The translations under genes were made by a program, and so were the position numbers. 64,000 nucleotides of DNA from SAR202 cluster bacterium. GTDB taxonomy: Bacteria > Chloroflexota > Dehalococcoidia > UBA6926 > VFHL01. Location of the stretch: the NCBI GenBank assembly GCA_009392005.1, contig VFHL01000010.1, positions 1 through 64,000 of the forward strand. Direction: 5' to 3'. This document shows, one piece after another, positions 1 to 8,473 of the stretch (positions are counted from its first letter, which is position 1; every line of letters starts with the position of its first letter). The notes under the pieces were generated by a model that saw only the letters and a program-made list of their open reading frames with translations, made no database searches and had not been told where the DNA came from.

Positions 1-110
1 TTGAAGGCGATTTCCCTGCCTGTTCCCTAGTCGAAGTCTCGAACCTGGCCGGGCCCGACATCTACGTGGAAATTGAAGGTATCGCCCATATTGGAAAAGG
101 CGCCCGTTAA
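1..110 (+). CDS. RidA/YjgF-family protein, C-terminal end only (5' part outside window)
   Basis: The frame read from base 3 to the TAA at 108-110 encodes 35 residues containing FPACSLVEVSNLAGPDIYVE followed by IEGIAHIGKGAR. This resembles the C-terminus of RidA (reactive enamine/imine deaminase) proteins, where a P-A-R/C-S-x-V-x-V segment leads into a V-E-I-E-x-I-A strand. RidA hydrolyses 2-aminoacrylate and related intermediates in the cytosol. The usual Arg of the P-A-R-S motif appears to be Cys, which suggests a non-archetypal Rid subgroup. Only the end of the gene is visible, so the family call is moderate. Confidence 0.6.
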   Translation, partial: EGDFPACSLVEVSNLAGPDIYVEIEGIAHIGKGAR

Positions 111-341
111 GGAAGTTTCTAACCTCTTTTAAGCGTTTCTATTACTTTTCAATAGTGTAATACACGCAGTTGAGTACGCTAAATTCACTCAAATGTTAGA
201 AAGTCTGAAAAATACATAATAGGAACAAAGACTTACAAAGTTGGAACTATTCAGTGGGAATGAGCTAATACAAATTCTATTATTAATACATATTAAACTT
301 ACAAATTCGGTATAAGTATCCTTGGAACATTGATTTTATCG

Positions 342-959
342 ATGGAACCTATAATTCTTGTTGGCACAATATTTTTGTCGTATTTTATTGGATCTGTTTC
401 GTTCGCGTATCTCGTTTCTTTAAGACTGAGACGTGGCGATATCCGTAAATTGGGATCTGGCAATGCTGGTGCCCTCAATGTTGGTCGTGAGATCGGTACT
501 AAATGGGGATTGATCGTTTTCTGTTTGGATTTTTCTAAAGGTTATATCACTGTGGTGATCGCTAATGCTTTGCTGGATGGGCTTGTTCCAGGTGTTATCT
601 GTGCCGGCGTAGCTGTTGCTATTGGGCATATTTGCCCAGTATATTTGCGATATAAAGGTGGAAAGGGAGTAGCTCCCGCTATGGGAGTTATGTTGGCTGT
701 ATTACCTGCACTAACTTTAATTAGTTTTGCCGTCGTAGCGATTGCTTTTATCGTCACACGAAATGCAATCATGGTTATAGCGAGCGGGATCATATCTTTG
801 GATTTATTGATACTTATTACGTGGCAATCGCCTTGGTATATTCTTTTATGCATAACTCTGAGTTTATTGGTTCTTATTTCGCACGTCATTTCAATTCGGA
901 AAGAATTAGTCTTGATTTATCATTCGAGGAGATGGAAAGATATCTTCTCTCTTGAGTGA
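342..959 (+). CDS. plsY: Glycerol-3-phosphate acyltransferase PlsY
   Basis: PlsY transfers an acyl group from acyl-phosphate to glycerol-3-phosphate at the inner membrane, the first step of phospholipid synthesis. The product is about 205 residues with five or so hydrophobic segments. Family motifs are clear: GSVSFAYLV near residue 17, GSGNAGALNV at 38-47 (GSGNxGATNV in most homologues, so Thr is Leu here) and KGGKGVAPAMG at 105-115. A TTG at 330 would add four residues; I prefer the ATG at 342, which gives the usual PlsY N-terminus, although neither has a good ribosome site. It appears to be monocistronic, ahead of the purine genes. Confidence 0.93.
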   Translation: MEPIILVGTIFLSYFIGSVSFAYLVSLRLRRGDIRKLGSGNAGALNVGREIGTKWGLIVFCLDFSKGYITVVIANALLDGLVPGVICAGVAVAIGHICPVYLRYKGGKGVAPAMGVMLAVLPALTLISFAVVAIAFIVTRNAIMVIASGIISLDLLILITWQSPWYILLCITLSLLVLISHVISIRKELVLIYHSRRWKDIFSLE

Positions 960-977
960 TACTCTTTATTTAGAGGG

Positions 978-1005
978 TTGACGACGAGGTTAAATTTAAT
1001 AAGGC
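978..1005 (+). promoter_or_regulatory. Possible promoter of the purD-purB operon
   Basis: TTGACG at 978-983 is a good -35 box. A weak TAAGGC at 1000-1005 sits 16 bases downstream, with the purD ribosome site GGAGGT at 1015-1020 just after it. The leader would be very short, so the -10 assignment is tentative. Confidence 0.35.
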
Positions 1006-1029
1006 CATCTGTATGGAGGTATGTACACT

Positions 1030-2289
1030 GTGAAGGTTTTGGTGATCGGTGGTGGAGCTCGCGAACATGCGATCACATGGAAAATTCACCAGAGTCCTAA
1101 AGTCAGCGAAATTCTTATTGCTCCGGGCAATGGAGGAACCGCTGGTTTGGGCGAGAATATTTCAATTGCTGCTGATGACATCGAAAGTTTGATTAAATTG
1201 GCGGTCGATCGGCAAGTTGATCTTGTGATTGTTGGTCCCGAAGACGCATTGGCTGCAGGAATTGTTGACCGCTTACAGGCATTACAGATTCCAGTTTTTG
1301 GGCCGACGCAGTTGTCTGCGGAAATTGAGTCCAGTAAAGCATTTGCAAAACAGTTGATGGAATCAAGATCAATTGCAACTGCGGAAAGCAAAACATTTTC
1401 GGATTTCGAATTAGCTGTTAACTATAGCGAAGCGCAAGAAACACCGATTGTGATAAAAGCGGATGGTTTGGCTGCGGGCAAAGGAGTGGTAATAGCGCAA
1501 AGTCATGAAGAAGCAAAATCGGCTTTGCATGACGCAATGGTTAGTTCTATTTTTGGCGATGCCGGTAAAACGGTTGTTATAGAGAGATTTTTGGATGGAT
1601 TGGAAGCCAGTGTTTTCGGTTTTTGTGATGGGAAAGATTTGGCAATGGCTTTACCTGCGTGCGATTACAAAAGGGTTTTTGATGGGGACGAAGGCTTGAA
1701 CACGGGTGGAATGGGTGGCTATAGCCCACCGGAGTTCGTCAATCAGGCCCTAATGGAGGATGCTCGTACTCAAATCATGCAACCAATGCTTGATGCCCTG
1801 CGTGAATCTGGAAGACCATTTACAGGAGTGCTGTATGGAGGGCTGATTGTTACAGAGGGTGGTTTGCAAGTCATCGAATTCAATGCACGTTTAGGCGATC
1901 CGGAAACCCAATTGCTTCTTCCTCGTCTAAATACGGATTTCATTGACGTTGTTGAAGCTTGTCTTGAAGGCCGTATAAGGGAGATATCAATTGATTGGCG
2001 CACGGACTCTTGCGTTGGTGTTGTCCTAGCATCACCAGGATACCCGGGTAGCTATCCAAGAGGATTGTCTATCAAAGGCCTTGATAACATGGATGATGAT
2101 ATCCTCGTTTTTCATTCGGGGACTACTTTAGATGAAGGATCTCTTGTTACCAATGGTGGGCGCGTTTTGACGGTAGTGGCTCTTGGTTCAAATATGCACG
2201 ATGCTCGACAGCGGGTATATGAGAATGTACGACGGATAGAGTTTGATGGTATGCATTATAGAAATGATATCGCTGCGCGAGCGATTTGA
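1030..2289 (+). CDS. purD: Phosphoribosylamine-glycine ligase PurD
   Basis: GAR synthetase joins phosphoribosylamine and glycine using ATP, the second step of purine synthesis. The protein (419 residues) starts with the family signature MKVLVIGGGAREHA, has the ATP-grasp core with IVIKADGLAAGKGVV and NTGGMGGYSPP, and the metal-binding FNARLGDPETQ. The GTG at 1030 lies nine bases after GGAGGT (1015-1020) and gives the standard N-terminus. The ATG at 1021 abuts the ribosome site and adds three untypical residues, so GTG is preferred. First gene of purD-x-purE-purB. Confidence 0.96.
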   Translation: MKVLVIGGGAREHAITWKIHQSPKVSEILIAPGNGGTAGLGENISIAADDIESLIKLAVDRQVDLVIVGPEDALAAGIVDRLQALQIPVFGPTQLSAEIESSKAFAKQLMESRSIATAESKTFSDFELAVNYSEAQETPIVIKADGLAAGKGVVIAQSHEEAKSALHDAMVSSIFGDAGKTVVIERFLDGLEASVFGFCDGKDLAMALPACDYKRVFDGDEGLNTGGMGGYSPPEFVNQALMEDARTQIMQPMLDALRESGRPFTGVLYGGLIVTEGGLQVIEFNARLGDPETQLLLPRLNTDFIDVVEACLEGRIREISIDWRTDSCVGVVLASPGYPGSYPRGLSIKGLDNMDDDILVFHSGTTLDEGSLVTNGGRVLTVVALGSNMHDARQRVYENVRRIEFDGMHYRNDIAARAI

Positions 2290-2309
2290 AATGACGCAGG
2301 AGAATTACA

Positions 2310-2609
2310 ATGGAAATTAAGATTGATAGCTGTAAACATTGTGGTAAAGGGTTTACCTTTGATAGTGAGTCGGTTCCCCGATATCGCGTGGATGCGGCAC
2401 CGCTGGTGATTGTCTATGTCCTTGATTGTGTCAATTGTGGTCGGCAGGTTTCAATCGATATAGAACAATCGTATGACGAATTTTTGCAAGAGATGAAGGA
2501 ATCGGAAGTCCCTGATGGGATGAAGCGATGTCCTGATTGTGCTGAATTCGTCCAAGAGATGGCTCGTGTGTGCCGATTTTGTACATATCGTTTTGGTGAG
2601 GATAACTGA
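2310..2609 (+). CDS. Small double zinc-ribbon protein between purD and purE
   Basis: This 99-residue protein of unknown function has two Cys pairs in the N-terminal half (CKHCGKG at 8-14 and CVNCGRQ) and a C-terminal CPDC...CRFC segment that resembles the UPF0547 zinc-ribbon type (KKCPxCAE...ARVCRxCxYRF). It is cytosolic, with no signal or membrane segment, and the middle is acidic. It sits 20 bases after purD and 17 bases before purE in the same direction, so it is co-transcribed with purine synthesis genes. A function in that pathway is not established; it could be a metal-dependent regulator or simply a passenger. Confidence 0.8.
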   Translation: MEIKIDSCKHCGKGFTFDSESVPRYRVDAAPLVIVYVLDCVNCGRQVSIDIEQSYDEFLQEMKESEVPDGMKRCPDCAEFVQEMARVCRFCTYRFGEDN

Positions 2610-2626
2610 GTTAAGGAGGGTTAGAA

Positions 2627-3088
2627 ATGTCACTATTGGTTGGAATAATAATGGGCAGCCTTACGGATGAACCTTTGGTTGTTGAGACGCAGAAGGTGCT
2701 TGATGATATGGGGATTGAATATGAAAGCAAGGTAATATCAGCGCATCGACGCCCTGATGCTTTGAGTGAGTATGCGAGAGCAGCGTCAGGTCGCGGGATT
2801 GAAGTATTGATCGGTGTCGCTGGCGCCGCGGCTGCCTTACCAGGGGCGTTAGCTTCTCTTTCAGATTTACCAGTGATTGGCGTGCCAGCGCCATCCAGCG
2901 ATTTAAAGGGTATAGATGCTCTTCTTGCGATCGCTCAAATGCCCCCAGGTATACCTGTTGCAACAGTTGCTATCGGTTCAATGGGTGCGAGGAACGCCGG
3001 TTACCTTGCTGCTCGTATACTGGGTATTAAGCACGAATCAATTAGAGAATCGTATGGAACATATCGTGCTGGCCTCGCAGCGGGATAA
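2627..3088 (+). CDS. purE: N5-carboxyaminoimidazole ribonucleotide mutase PurE (class I-like)
   Basis: PurE makes CAIR in purine synthesis. The 153-residue protein has the phosphate-binding GSLTD (usually GSxSD), the catalytic-His segment SAHRRPD and the C-terminal QMPPGIPVATVAI, all class I features. Unusually, the AGGAAHLPG active-site loop reads VAGAAAALPG, so the conserved His before LPG is Ala. A strong AAGGAGG ribosome site precedes ATG 2627. No purK is visible in the window; if it is absent from the genome, the enzyme might carboxylate AIR directly, but that is conjecture. Confidence 0.92.
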   Translation: MSLLVGIIMGSLTDEPLVVETQKVLDDMGIEYESKVISAHRRPDALSEYARAASGRGIEVLIGVAGAAAALPGALASLSDLPVIGVPAPSSDLKGIDALLAIAQMPPGIPVATVAIGSMGARNAGYLAARILGIKHESIRESYGTYRAGLAAG

Positions 3089-3136
3089 ATGTGATTCTCG
3101 CGTAAGCAGATTAATTTTCCAGAGGAGTTCCTAGCA

Positions 3137-4438
3137 ATGATTGAACGGTATTCGCGACCTGCAATGAAAGCGATTTGGACTGATCAAAATAAATTTGAGA
3201 AGTGGCTCGATGTTGAAAAAGCTGTTTGCCGTGCATGGGCTGATGAAGGTGTTATTCCTAAGGAGGCCTTGCCAGAGATCGAAAAATCATATGTCGATTT
3301 TGAGGTAATGGATAAAGCCTTTCAACGTACAAGGCATGATGTGACCGCTTTTTTAGAAGGTGTATCTTCAACGATTGGTCCGGAGAGCAGGTTTATTCAT
3401 TTGGGTCTTACGTCAAATGATGTATGGGATACCTCGACATCCTTACAACTTGTCGAAGCATCAGGTCTTCTTATTGATGGAGCAAATGCTCTGGTTGAAG
3501 TTCTGAGCCAGAAAGCTTTCGAGTACAAAGATACTTTGATGATGGGTCGGACTCATGGTGTCCACGCGGAACCGACAACGTTTGGTTTGAAGATGGCAAT
3601 GTGGACTGATGAAATGAAACGCAATGTAGCGCGGTTGGAGCAAGCTCGGTCAATTGTTTCTGTAGGCAAGATTTCTGGTGCGGTTGGCACCCATGCTACG
3701 GTTCCACCTTCAGTTGAAACAGCTACTTGTGAACATCTAGGGCTTGATGTTGCACCTGTTTCTACACAAATCATACAACGTGATCGCCACGCTGAATTTG
3801 TTACCACTATAGCTATTGTCGCGGCATCATTGGAAAAATTCGCGACGGAAATACGGCATCTTCAGCGTACAGAAGTGCGGGAGGCTGAGGAGCCATTTAG
3901 TGAGGGACAAACTGGTTCTTCAGCGATGCCACACAAAAGGAATCCAGAGCTTTCGGAGCGGGTTTGTGGTTTAGCGCGGCTCATTCGCGGGCATGCGGTT
4001 ACAAGTTTAGAGAACGTTGCTTTATGGCATGAACGCGATATTAGCCATTCATCAGCAGAAAGATTGGTGTTGCCGGATTCGTGTTTGGCTCTTGATTACA
4101 TTCTCGCTATCTTTACGGAAGTGATGAGCGATTTACGTGTCTACCCTGAGCGGATGATGCATAACGTGGAAATGACAAAAGGCCTGGTATTTTCCCAAAG
4201 AGTGATGCTGAGTTTGATTGAGAAGGGGCTCAGCAGAGATGACGCCTACAAGATTACTCAAAACAATGCGATGCAAGTTTGGGATAGTGACAAGAATTTC
4301 CGAGAGCTACTTCAAGATGATTCAGAGGTCGCGAAGCATTTATCTTCCCAAGAACTTGCTGATCTTTTTGATTATGGATATTACACTCGTTATGTGGATG
4401 AGATCTTGGAGAGATCGGGTGCCTTAGCCGATCGATGA
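3137..4438 (+). CDS. purB: Adenylosuccinate lyase PurB
   Basis: PurB cleaves SAICAR and adenylosuccinate, releasing fumarate, in two steps of AMP synthesis. The 433-residue protein begins MIERYSRPAMKAIW, typical of the family, and contains the fumarase/aspartase signature GSSAMPHKRNPELSE and the THGVHAEPTTFG histidine segment. AGAGGAG stands before ATG 3137. It is the last gene of the plus-strand purine operon and ends 45 bases from the convergent purS. No intrinsic terminator is evident in that short gap. Confidence 0.97.
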   Translation: MIERYSRPAMKAIWTDQNKFEKWLDVEKAVCRAWADEGVIPKEALPEIEKSYVDFEVMDKAFQRTRHDVTAFLEGVSSTIGPESRFIHLGLTSNDVWDTSTSLQLVEASGLLIDGANALVEVLSQKAFEYKDTLMMGRTHGVHAEPTTFGLKMAMWTDEMKRNVARLEQARSIVSVGKISGAVGTHATVPPSVETATCEHLGLDVAPVSTQIIQRDRHAEFVTTIAIVAASLEKFATEIRHLQRTEVREAEEPFSEGQTGSSAMPHKRNPELSERVCGLARLIRGHAVTSLENVALWHERDISHSSAERLVLPDSCLALDYILAIFTEVMSDLRVYPERMMHNVEMTKGLVFSQRVMLSLIEKGLSRDDAYKITQNNAMQVWDSDKNFRELLQDDSEVAKHLSSQELADLFDYGYYTRYVDEILERSGALADR

Positions 4439-4483
4439 CGTGTCCTAAAGTCAATTTGTCAGGAGCTATATCTAGTTCTAATC

Positions 4484-4735
4484 CTATTGAATGGGATCTA
4501 ATTCGAAGCGGAAATCTTCGATTACTACGTTTGCTAACAGTTTTTGTGCCATCTCAGTTACGACTTTCTCTGCCTTTGCTTTATCAGTTTCATTGATGTG
4601 AAGTTCAAGGTATTTTCCTGCCCGTACACCCTCAACCGATTTGTAGCCCATATTGTGGAGCCCACCAAGTATGGCGATCCCCTGTGGATCATTCACCAAT
4701 GGTTTCAAAGTCACATATACTTTTGCTAAGAACAA
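4484..4735 (-). CDS. purS: Phosphoribosylformylglycinamidine synthase subunit PurS
   Basis: PurS is the small structural subunit that bridges PurL and PurQ in FGAM synthase. The 83-residue product has the diagnostic KVYVTLKPLVNDPQG start and the HNMGYKSVEGVRAGKYLEL core. It is slightly long, with a C-terminal extension RFELDPIQ. It is the distal gene of the minus-strand his-queF-pur cluster; purL and purQ are not in the window. The ybjQ-like gene ends 23 bases upstream. Confidence 0.93.
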   Translation of the reverse strand: MFLAKVYVTLKPLVNDPQGIAILGGLHNMGYKSVEGVRAGKYLELHINETDKAKAEKVVTEMAQKLLANVVIEDFRFELDPIQ

Positions 4736-4758
4736 AATACCCCCCTCTGAAAGTCCGA

Positions 4759-5073
4759 CTACTCAGAAATTACGGCTGTCCCGTACCCCAAAATTTCTGC
4801 TGAGCCGCTAGAAATCATAGATGTTGAGAATCTAATGCCTACAACAGCGTTAGCACCTAGTGATTGCGCACGCTGTTCCATACGAAGCAATACATCTTCT
4901 CGCGATCGCGCTAATAATTCCGCATATTCCCTGACCTCTCCCCCGACAATTCCACGCAGGCTTGCAAGAATATCATTCCCAATCGCACGGGCTCGTACGG
5001 TGTTGGCTCGGACAAGACCTAAAGTTTCCTTTATTTCTTGGCCTGGAATTTCGTCGGTAGTGGTCATAATCAT
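4759..5073 (-). CDS. YbjQ/UPF0145-family protein
   Basis: A 104-residue cytosolic protein of the YbjQ (UPF0145, heavy-metal-binding-like) family. Visible features are the ETLGLVRANTVRARAIGNDI strand-helix, the GGEVREYAELLARSREDVLL helix and LGANAVVGIRFSTS, all family hallmarks. The fold is known from structures to assemble as a pentamer; the biochemical role is uncertain. Its ATG overlaps the TGA of the upstream membrane gene (ATGA, 5070-5073), implying translational coupling. It sits between purC and purS without an obvious link to purine synthesis. Confidence 0.82.
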   Translation of the reverse strand: MIMTTTDEIPGQEIKETLGLVRANTVRARAIGNDILASLRGIVGGEVREYAELLARSREDVLLRMEQRAQSLGANAVVGIRFSTSMISSGSAEILGYGTAVISE

Positions 5074-5300
5074 GGTTCTGCTCGTTCTATTCGATCATCG
5101 CTTGTTTTTTTGCTGCGGATTCGATCTCTTAGTACAGCCAAAGTACCTAGAACACCGCCGATCCAAATCATTGGTATGGCGATTTTTACAACGATTGAGA
5201 CTTCAGGATCCAATATTGCAAACCTTACTGCAGAATAACCGCTATACGAGATAAGCAAAACTAGGCCAATAGACATGCCCCACATCCCAAGCAATCTCAT
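5070..5300 (-). CDS. Small two-helix membrane protein, unknown function
   Basis: The product is 76 residues, with two hydrophobic stretches (about residues 2-28 and 36-57) followed by a charged tail rich in Arg, Lys, Asp and Glu. It is not recognised as a named family. It begins 15 bases after the purC stop and overlaps the ybjQ-like start by four bases, so it is translated as part of this operon. The tight coupling suggests it may partner the ybjQ-like protein, as small membrane proteins sometimes do, but nothing in the sequence proves it. Confidence 0.72.
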   Translation of the reverse strand: MRLLGMWGMSIGLVLLISYSGYSAVRFAILDPEVSIVVKIAIPMIWIGGVLGTLAVLRDRIRSKKTSDDRIERAEP

Positions 5301-5314
5301 TCCAGCACCTCGTT

Positions 5315-6217
5315 TTATGTCGGTAATGTTAAACCAGTAAGCTTCTCAAAAACCTCTAAATAGGTTGCTGAAGTCTTTTGTACAACCTCATCAGGTAACC
5401 CTGGTGCTGGTGGTTCTTTATCCCAACCTGCATCGCTTAACCAATCTCTCACGTATTGTTTATCAAAACTTGGTTGCGGCCTTCCAGGTTCATATATTGA
5501 TAAATCCCAAAAACGAGATGAGTCTGGCGTGAGCATTTCGTCAATAATAGTGAGCTCATCGTTTATCCAGCCAAATTCGAATTTTGTGTCGGCGAGAATG
5601 ATACCGCGTTTGTTAGCAAAATCGTTTGCCCATGAGTATGCCTCAATTGTCATGGTTTCTAGTTTTTTTGCTGTCTCTGTTCCAACCATGTCAACAAGCT
5701 CTTGGTAACTCATTGGCATGTCATGTCCCTCTTCTGCTTTTGTGGTGGGTGTAAATAAGGGGGTTTCAAATGCTTGGCTATCTTTTAGGCCTGCGGGCAT
5801 TGTTGTGCCGTTTACCGTTCCGGATTTAGTGTATTCTGCCCACGCTGAGCCAGTAATATAACCACGCGCGATGCATTCAACATCTATGCGTTCAGCTTTC
5901 TTAATGATCATGCCGCGGCGTGCTGTTTCGCGATCAATTGTAGGGAGAGAGATACCTAATTCTTGGATCTTGTCGTTCTCATAGGCCATGCAAAGAAGAT
6001 GGTTTGGTAAGAGATCCGATGTTTGCTTAAACCAAAATGCGGACATTTCTGATAAGACGACGCCCTTCTCGGGTATGCCAGTTGGCAATACAACATCAAA
6101 AGCGGATATCCGGTCTGTAGTCACCATGAGGAGTGAATCTCCAAGGTCGTATGTGTCGCGTACTTTCCCTCGGTGCGGAGTTCCTGCCAGGTTCGTGTCT
6201 GTTAGTAGGTTTGCCAT
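5315..6217 (-). CDS. purC: SAICAR synthase PurC
   Basis: PurC ligates aspartate to CAIR with ATP. The 300-residue protein is of the longer type. It has the N-terminal GKVRDTYDLGDSLLMVTTDR nucleotide-binding strand pair, RISAFDVVLPTGIPEKGVVL and ECIARGYITGSAWAEY, and the ILADTKFEFGW active-site region followed by DEMLTPDSSRFW. It follows queF by 25 bases on the minus strand. Together with the convergent purD-E-B operon it places five pur genes here. Confidence 0.97.
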   Translation of the reverse strand: MANLLTDTNLAGTPHRGKVRDTYDLGDSLLMVTTDRISAFDVVLPTGIPEKGVVLSEMSAFWFKQTSDLLPNHLLCMAYENDKIQELGISLPTIDRETARRGMIIKKAERIDVECIARGYITGSAWAEYTKSGTVNGTTMPAGLKDSQAFETPLFTPTTKAEEGHDMPMSYQELVDMVGTETAKKLETMTIEAYSWANDFANKRGIILADTKFEFGWINDELTIIDEMLTPDSSRFWDLSIYEPGRPQPSFDKQYVRDWLSDAGWDKEPPAPGLPDEVVQKTSATYLEVFEKLTGLTLPT

Positions 6218-6242
6218 ATTTACACCCTCCTCTTTGGTTTAT

Positions 6243-6668
6243 TCAACTTTCTTGAGAATACTCAGCTTTTACTGCAGTGTGCAATCCACCTCGAACATTA
6301 TAGTCCAACGATACCGTCATACTGCGTGGTTTACACAAATTCACTAGGTCGTTCAATATTCTACTCGTTGCATGTTCTTGAACAATTCCGACGTCACGAA
6401 ATGAAAAAAGATAATACTTTAATGATTTAAGTTCTATCACACTATCGCCTGGTACGTATGTGATTATTAAAGTCCCTTGATCAGGCAATCCGGTCCATGG
6501 GCACACTGCCGTGAACTCATCGGTGTCAATCACCACTTCAGCTGGATTTTCTGCATAATCGTATGGAAATGTGAGGAGACAACTAGCGTCTATCGCCTCT
6601 TCATTATTCATTGGTGCCTTCCAGTCAAGCGCCTTATATTGTTTCTCTAAACCGGAAATATCATTCAT
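6243..6668 (-). CDS. queF: NADPH-dependent 7-cyano-7-deazaguanine reductase QueF
   Basis: QueF reduces preQ0 to preQ1 in queuosine synthesis. It is the short type I form, about 141 residues. The nucleophilic Cys is C56 in FTAVCPWTGLPDQGTL, with the acid Asp at D63. The NADPH motif is ELKSLKYYLFSF at 79-90. The following segment reads VGIVQEHA, where most family members have VGIFHE, so the usual His appears to be Gln while the Glu is kept. It lies 22 bases after hisB in the operon; queA, the next enzyme but one in the pathway, is at 61724-62782. Confidence 0.94.
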   Translation of the reverse strand: MNDISGLEKQYKALDWKAPMNNEEAIDASCLLTFPYDYAENPAEVVIDTDEFTAVCPWTGLPDQGTLIITYVPGDSVIELKSLKYYLFSFRDVGIVQEHATSRILNDLVNLCKPRSMTVSLDYNVRGGLHTAVKAEYSQES

Positions 6669-6690
6669 TTTCCGCTCCTTACGATTTGGC

Positions 6691-7284
6691 TTAGCTCAAA
6701 GTACCTTTAGTGCTTGGCATTTGCCCTTCTAGTCGAGGATCAATTTCCATTGCTGCCCGTAAAGCGCGTGCCAGTGCTTTAAAGGTACCTTCTGCTACAT
6801 GATGATCGTTGCCCCCGGCGAGTATTTTTACGTGTATTGAGAGCCGGGCTTCATTTGCAAAAGTTTCTAAAAAATGACTGATCAGTTCGGTTCTCAAGTC
6901 TCCTAGTTGGGGAGAATTAAATGGTAATTCCACTGTCGCGTGAGATCGCCCGGCTAGGTCTATTGCCACAAGTGCAAGAGCATCATCCATTGGGATAATA
7001 GCATTGGCCATTCTGGTAAGCCCAATTCTATCGCCGAGCGCTTGATCAAATGCCCTCCCCAATACGATACCTAAATCTTCTGTGATATGGTGGCCATCGG
7101 GATCTTGATGTGCGATTGCTTTGACAACTAGATTCAAGGCGCCATGGCGGGCCAGCTGATCCACCAAATGATTTAGCATGGTGCTTCCAGTTTCAATGTC
7201 ATAATTACCTTGACCGTCAATATTCAATTCAACATCGATAGTAGTTTCGTTTGTTTTTCGGGAGACTTCTGCTACGCGTGTCAC
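6691..7284 (-). CDS. hisB: Imidazoleglycerol-phosphate dehydratase HisB
   Basis: HisB dehydrates imidazole glycerol phosphate to imidazole acetol phosphate. It is monofunctional, 197 residues, and binds two Mn ions through His and Glu clusters seen as DGHHITEDLGI near 64-73 and GNDHHVAEGTFKALARAL. The TGxxFxDHML motif is altered to TGSTMLNHLVDQLARHG, so the usual Asp is Asn while the metal-binding His is kept. The GTG start overlaps the hisC TGA (7281-7284), indicating coupling. Confidence 0.95.
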   Translation of the reverse strand: MTRVAEVSRKTNETTIDVELNIDGQGNYDIETGSTMLNHLVDQLARHGALNLVVKAIAHQDPDGHHITEDLGIVLGRAFDQALGDRIGLTRMANAIIPMDDALALVAIDLAGRSHATVELPFNSPQLGDLRTELISHFLETFANEARLSIHVKILAGGNDHHVAEGTFKALARALRAAMEIDPRLEGQMPSTKGTLS

Positions 7285-8402
7285 GATGGACCTACCTCTT
7301 CTAGTACTTTTAATAACTTCTTGCTTTGTTCAGGGGTTCCAATACTGATCCTAATGTGGTTTTGTAATCTAGGGTTGTCAAAATACCGGATAAAAACCCC
7401 TCGTTTTCTCAACGCATTTGAGATATTTTTAGCATCACCTTTAATTACTTTGCACAATATAAAGTTTGCGTTACTTGGGTATGGTTCGAGAAAGTTGGTT
7501 GCCTTTAAGAGTGGAGCTAGCCGTTCTCGTTCAGATACGATCTTCTGTACACTTTGCAATAAGAAATCTTTATCTTCTAGTGATTCTTCTGCTGCACGTT
7601 GTCCAGCTGCATTCACGTTGTACGGCTGTTTTATTACAAAAAGCATTGATGCAAGTGCCGGACTCATCAACCCATATCCAACTCGCAAACCGGCGAGACC
7701 AGCCCATTTGCTGAACGAGCGTAATACGATCAAATTCTCATGATCCGAAATCAATTTTGATACTGACGAATCTGCAAATTCATAATAAGCCTCGTCAATG
7801 ATCGTAGGGATCTTTGTTTCGAGGATTTTGACTAGGTCGTCTTGTGGAATCAAATCGCCTGTTGGATTGTTTGGTGAAGCACAAATGATGACTTTTGTTT
7901 TCGGTGTTATTGCAGCTAAGATCTTTTCAGTGTCGAGTGAAAAATCATCTTTACGAGCAACCTCAATGATAGTACCACCTGCGATCTGAGCATCAAACTC
8001 ATACATACCGAAAGTAGGTGGCATTGTGATCACTTCATCATCGGTCTCAATGAAAAGACGAAATACTAGATCGATTAATTCGTCTGCTCCACTTCCCGGG
8101 ACGATGTGGTCTGCACTTAAGCCTGTATATTCCGCGATTCGCTTCCTCAGAATACGGTGATCTGGGTCGGGATATATGTTGTAATCAGGGAAATTTGCGA
8201 TTACTTCTTTGACTCTTGCGGATGGTGCATACGGATTCTCATTACCATCGAGTTTGATGATTTGTTCCTGTGCGATGCCGCTCTCTTGTTCTAGAACGCT
8301 TGGTGGGTTTATCGGGGCATATGGTTGGACTGCCAGTATGTTGCGATTAATAAATCGCTCCAAATCCCCTAATGAGTGTGGTGATCTCTGAGTTTTATCC
8401 AT
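7281..8402 (-). CDS. hisC: Histidinol-phosphate aminotransferase HisC
   Basis: This PLP enzyme transaminates imidazole acetol phosphate with glutamate. The 373-residue protein shows the class II aminotransferase core: LDGNENPYAPS, PGSGADELIDLVFRLF, CASPNNPTGDLI, IIDEAYYEF and the PLP lysine in LRSFSKWAGLAGLRVGYG. AGGT stands a few bases before ATG 8402. It is 71 bases from hisD, the widest gap inside the his group, and is coupled to hisB by a 4-base overlap. Confidence 0.96.
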   Translation of the reverse strand: MDKTQRSPHSLGDLERFINRNILAVQPYAPINPPSVLEQESGIAQEQIIKLDGNENPYAPSARVKEVIANFPDYNIYPDPDHRILRKRIAEYTGLSADHIVPGSGADELIDLVFRLFIETDDEVITMPPTFGMYEFDAQIAGGTIIEVARKDDFSLDTEKILAAITPKTKVIICASPNNPTGDLIPQDDLVKILETKIPTIIDEAYYEFADSSVSKLISDHENLIVLRSFSKWAGLAGLRVGYGLMSPALASMLFVIKQPYNVNAAGQRAAEESLEDKDFLLQSVQKIVSERERLAPLLKATNFLEPYPSNANFILCKVIKGDAKNISNALRKRGVFIRYFDNPRLQNHIRISIGTPEQSKKLLKVLEEVGPS

Positions 8403-8473
8403 GGCACCTAGCTTAGCTTCTTCTTTGCTTCTTGACTACACTATATTAAACCTGTAAGTAAACGATGGCTGCG

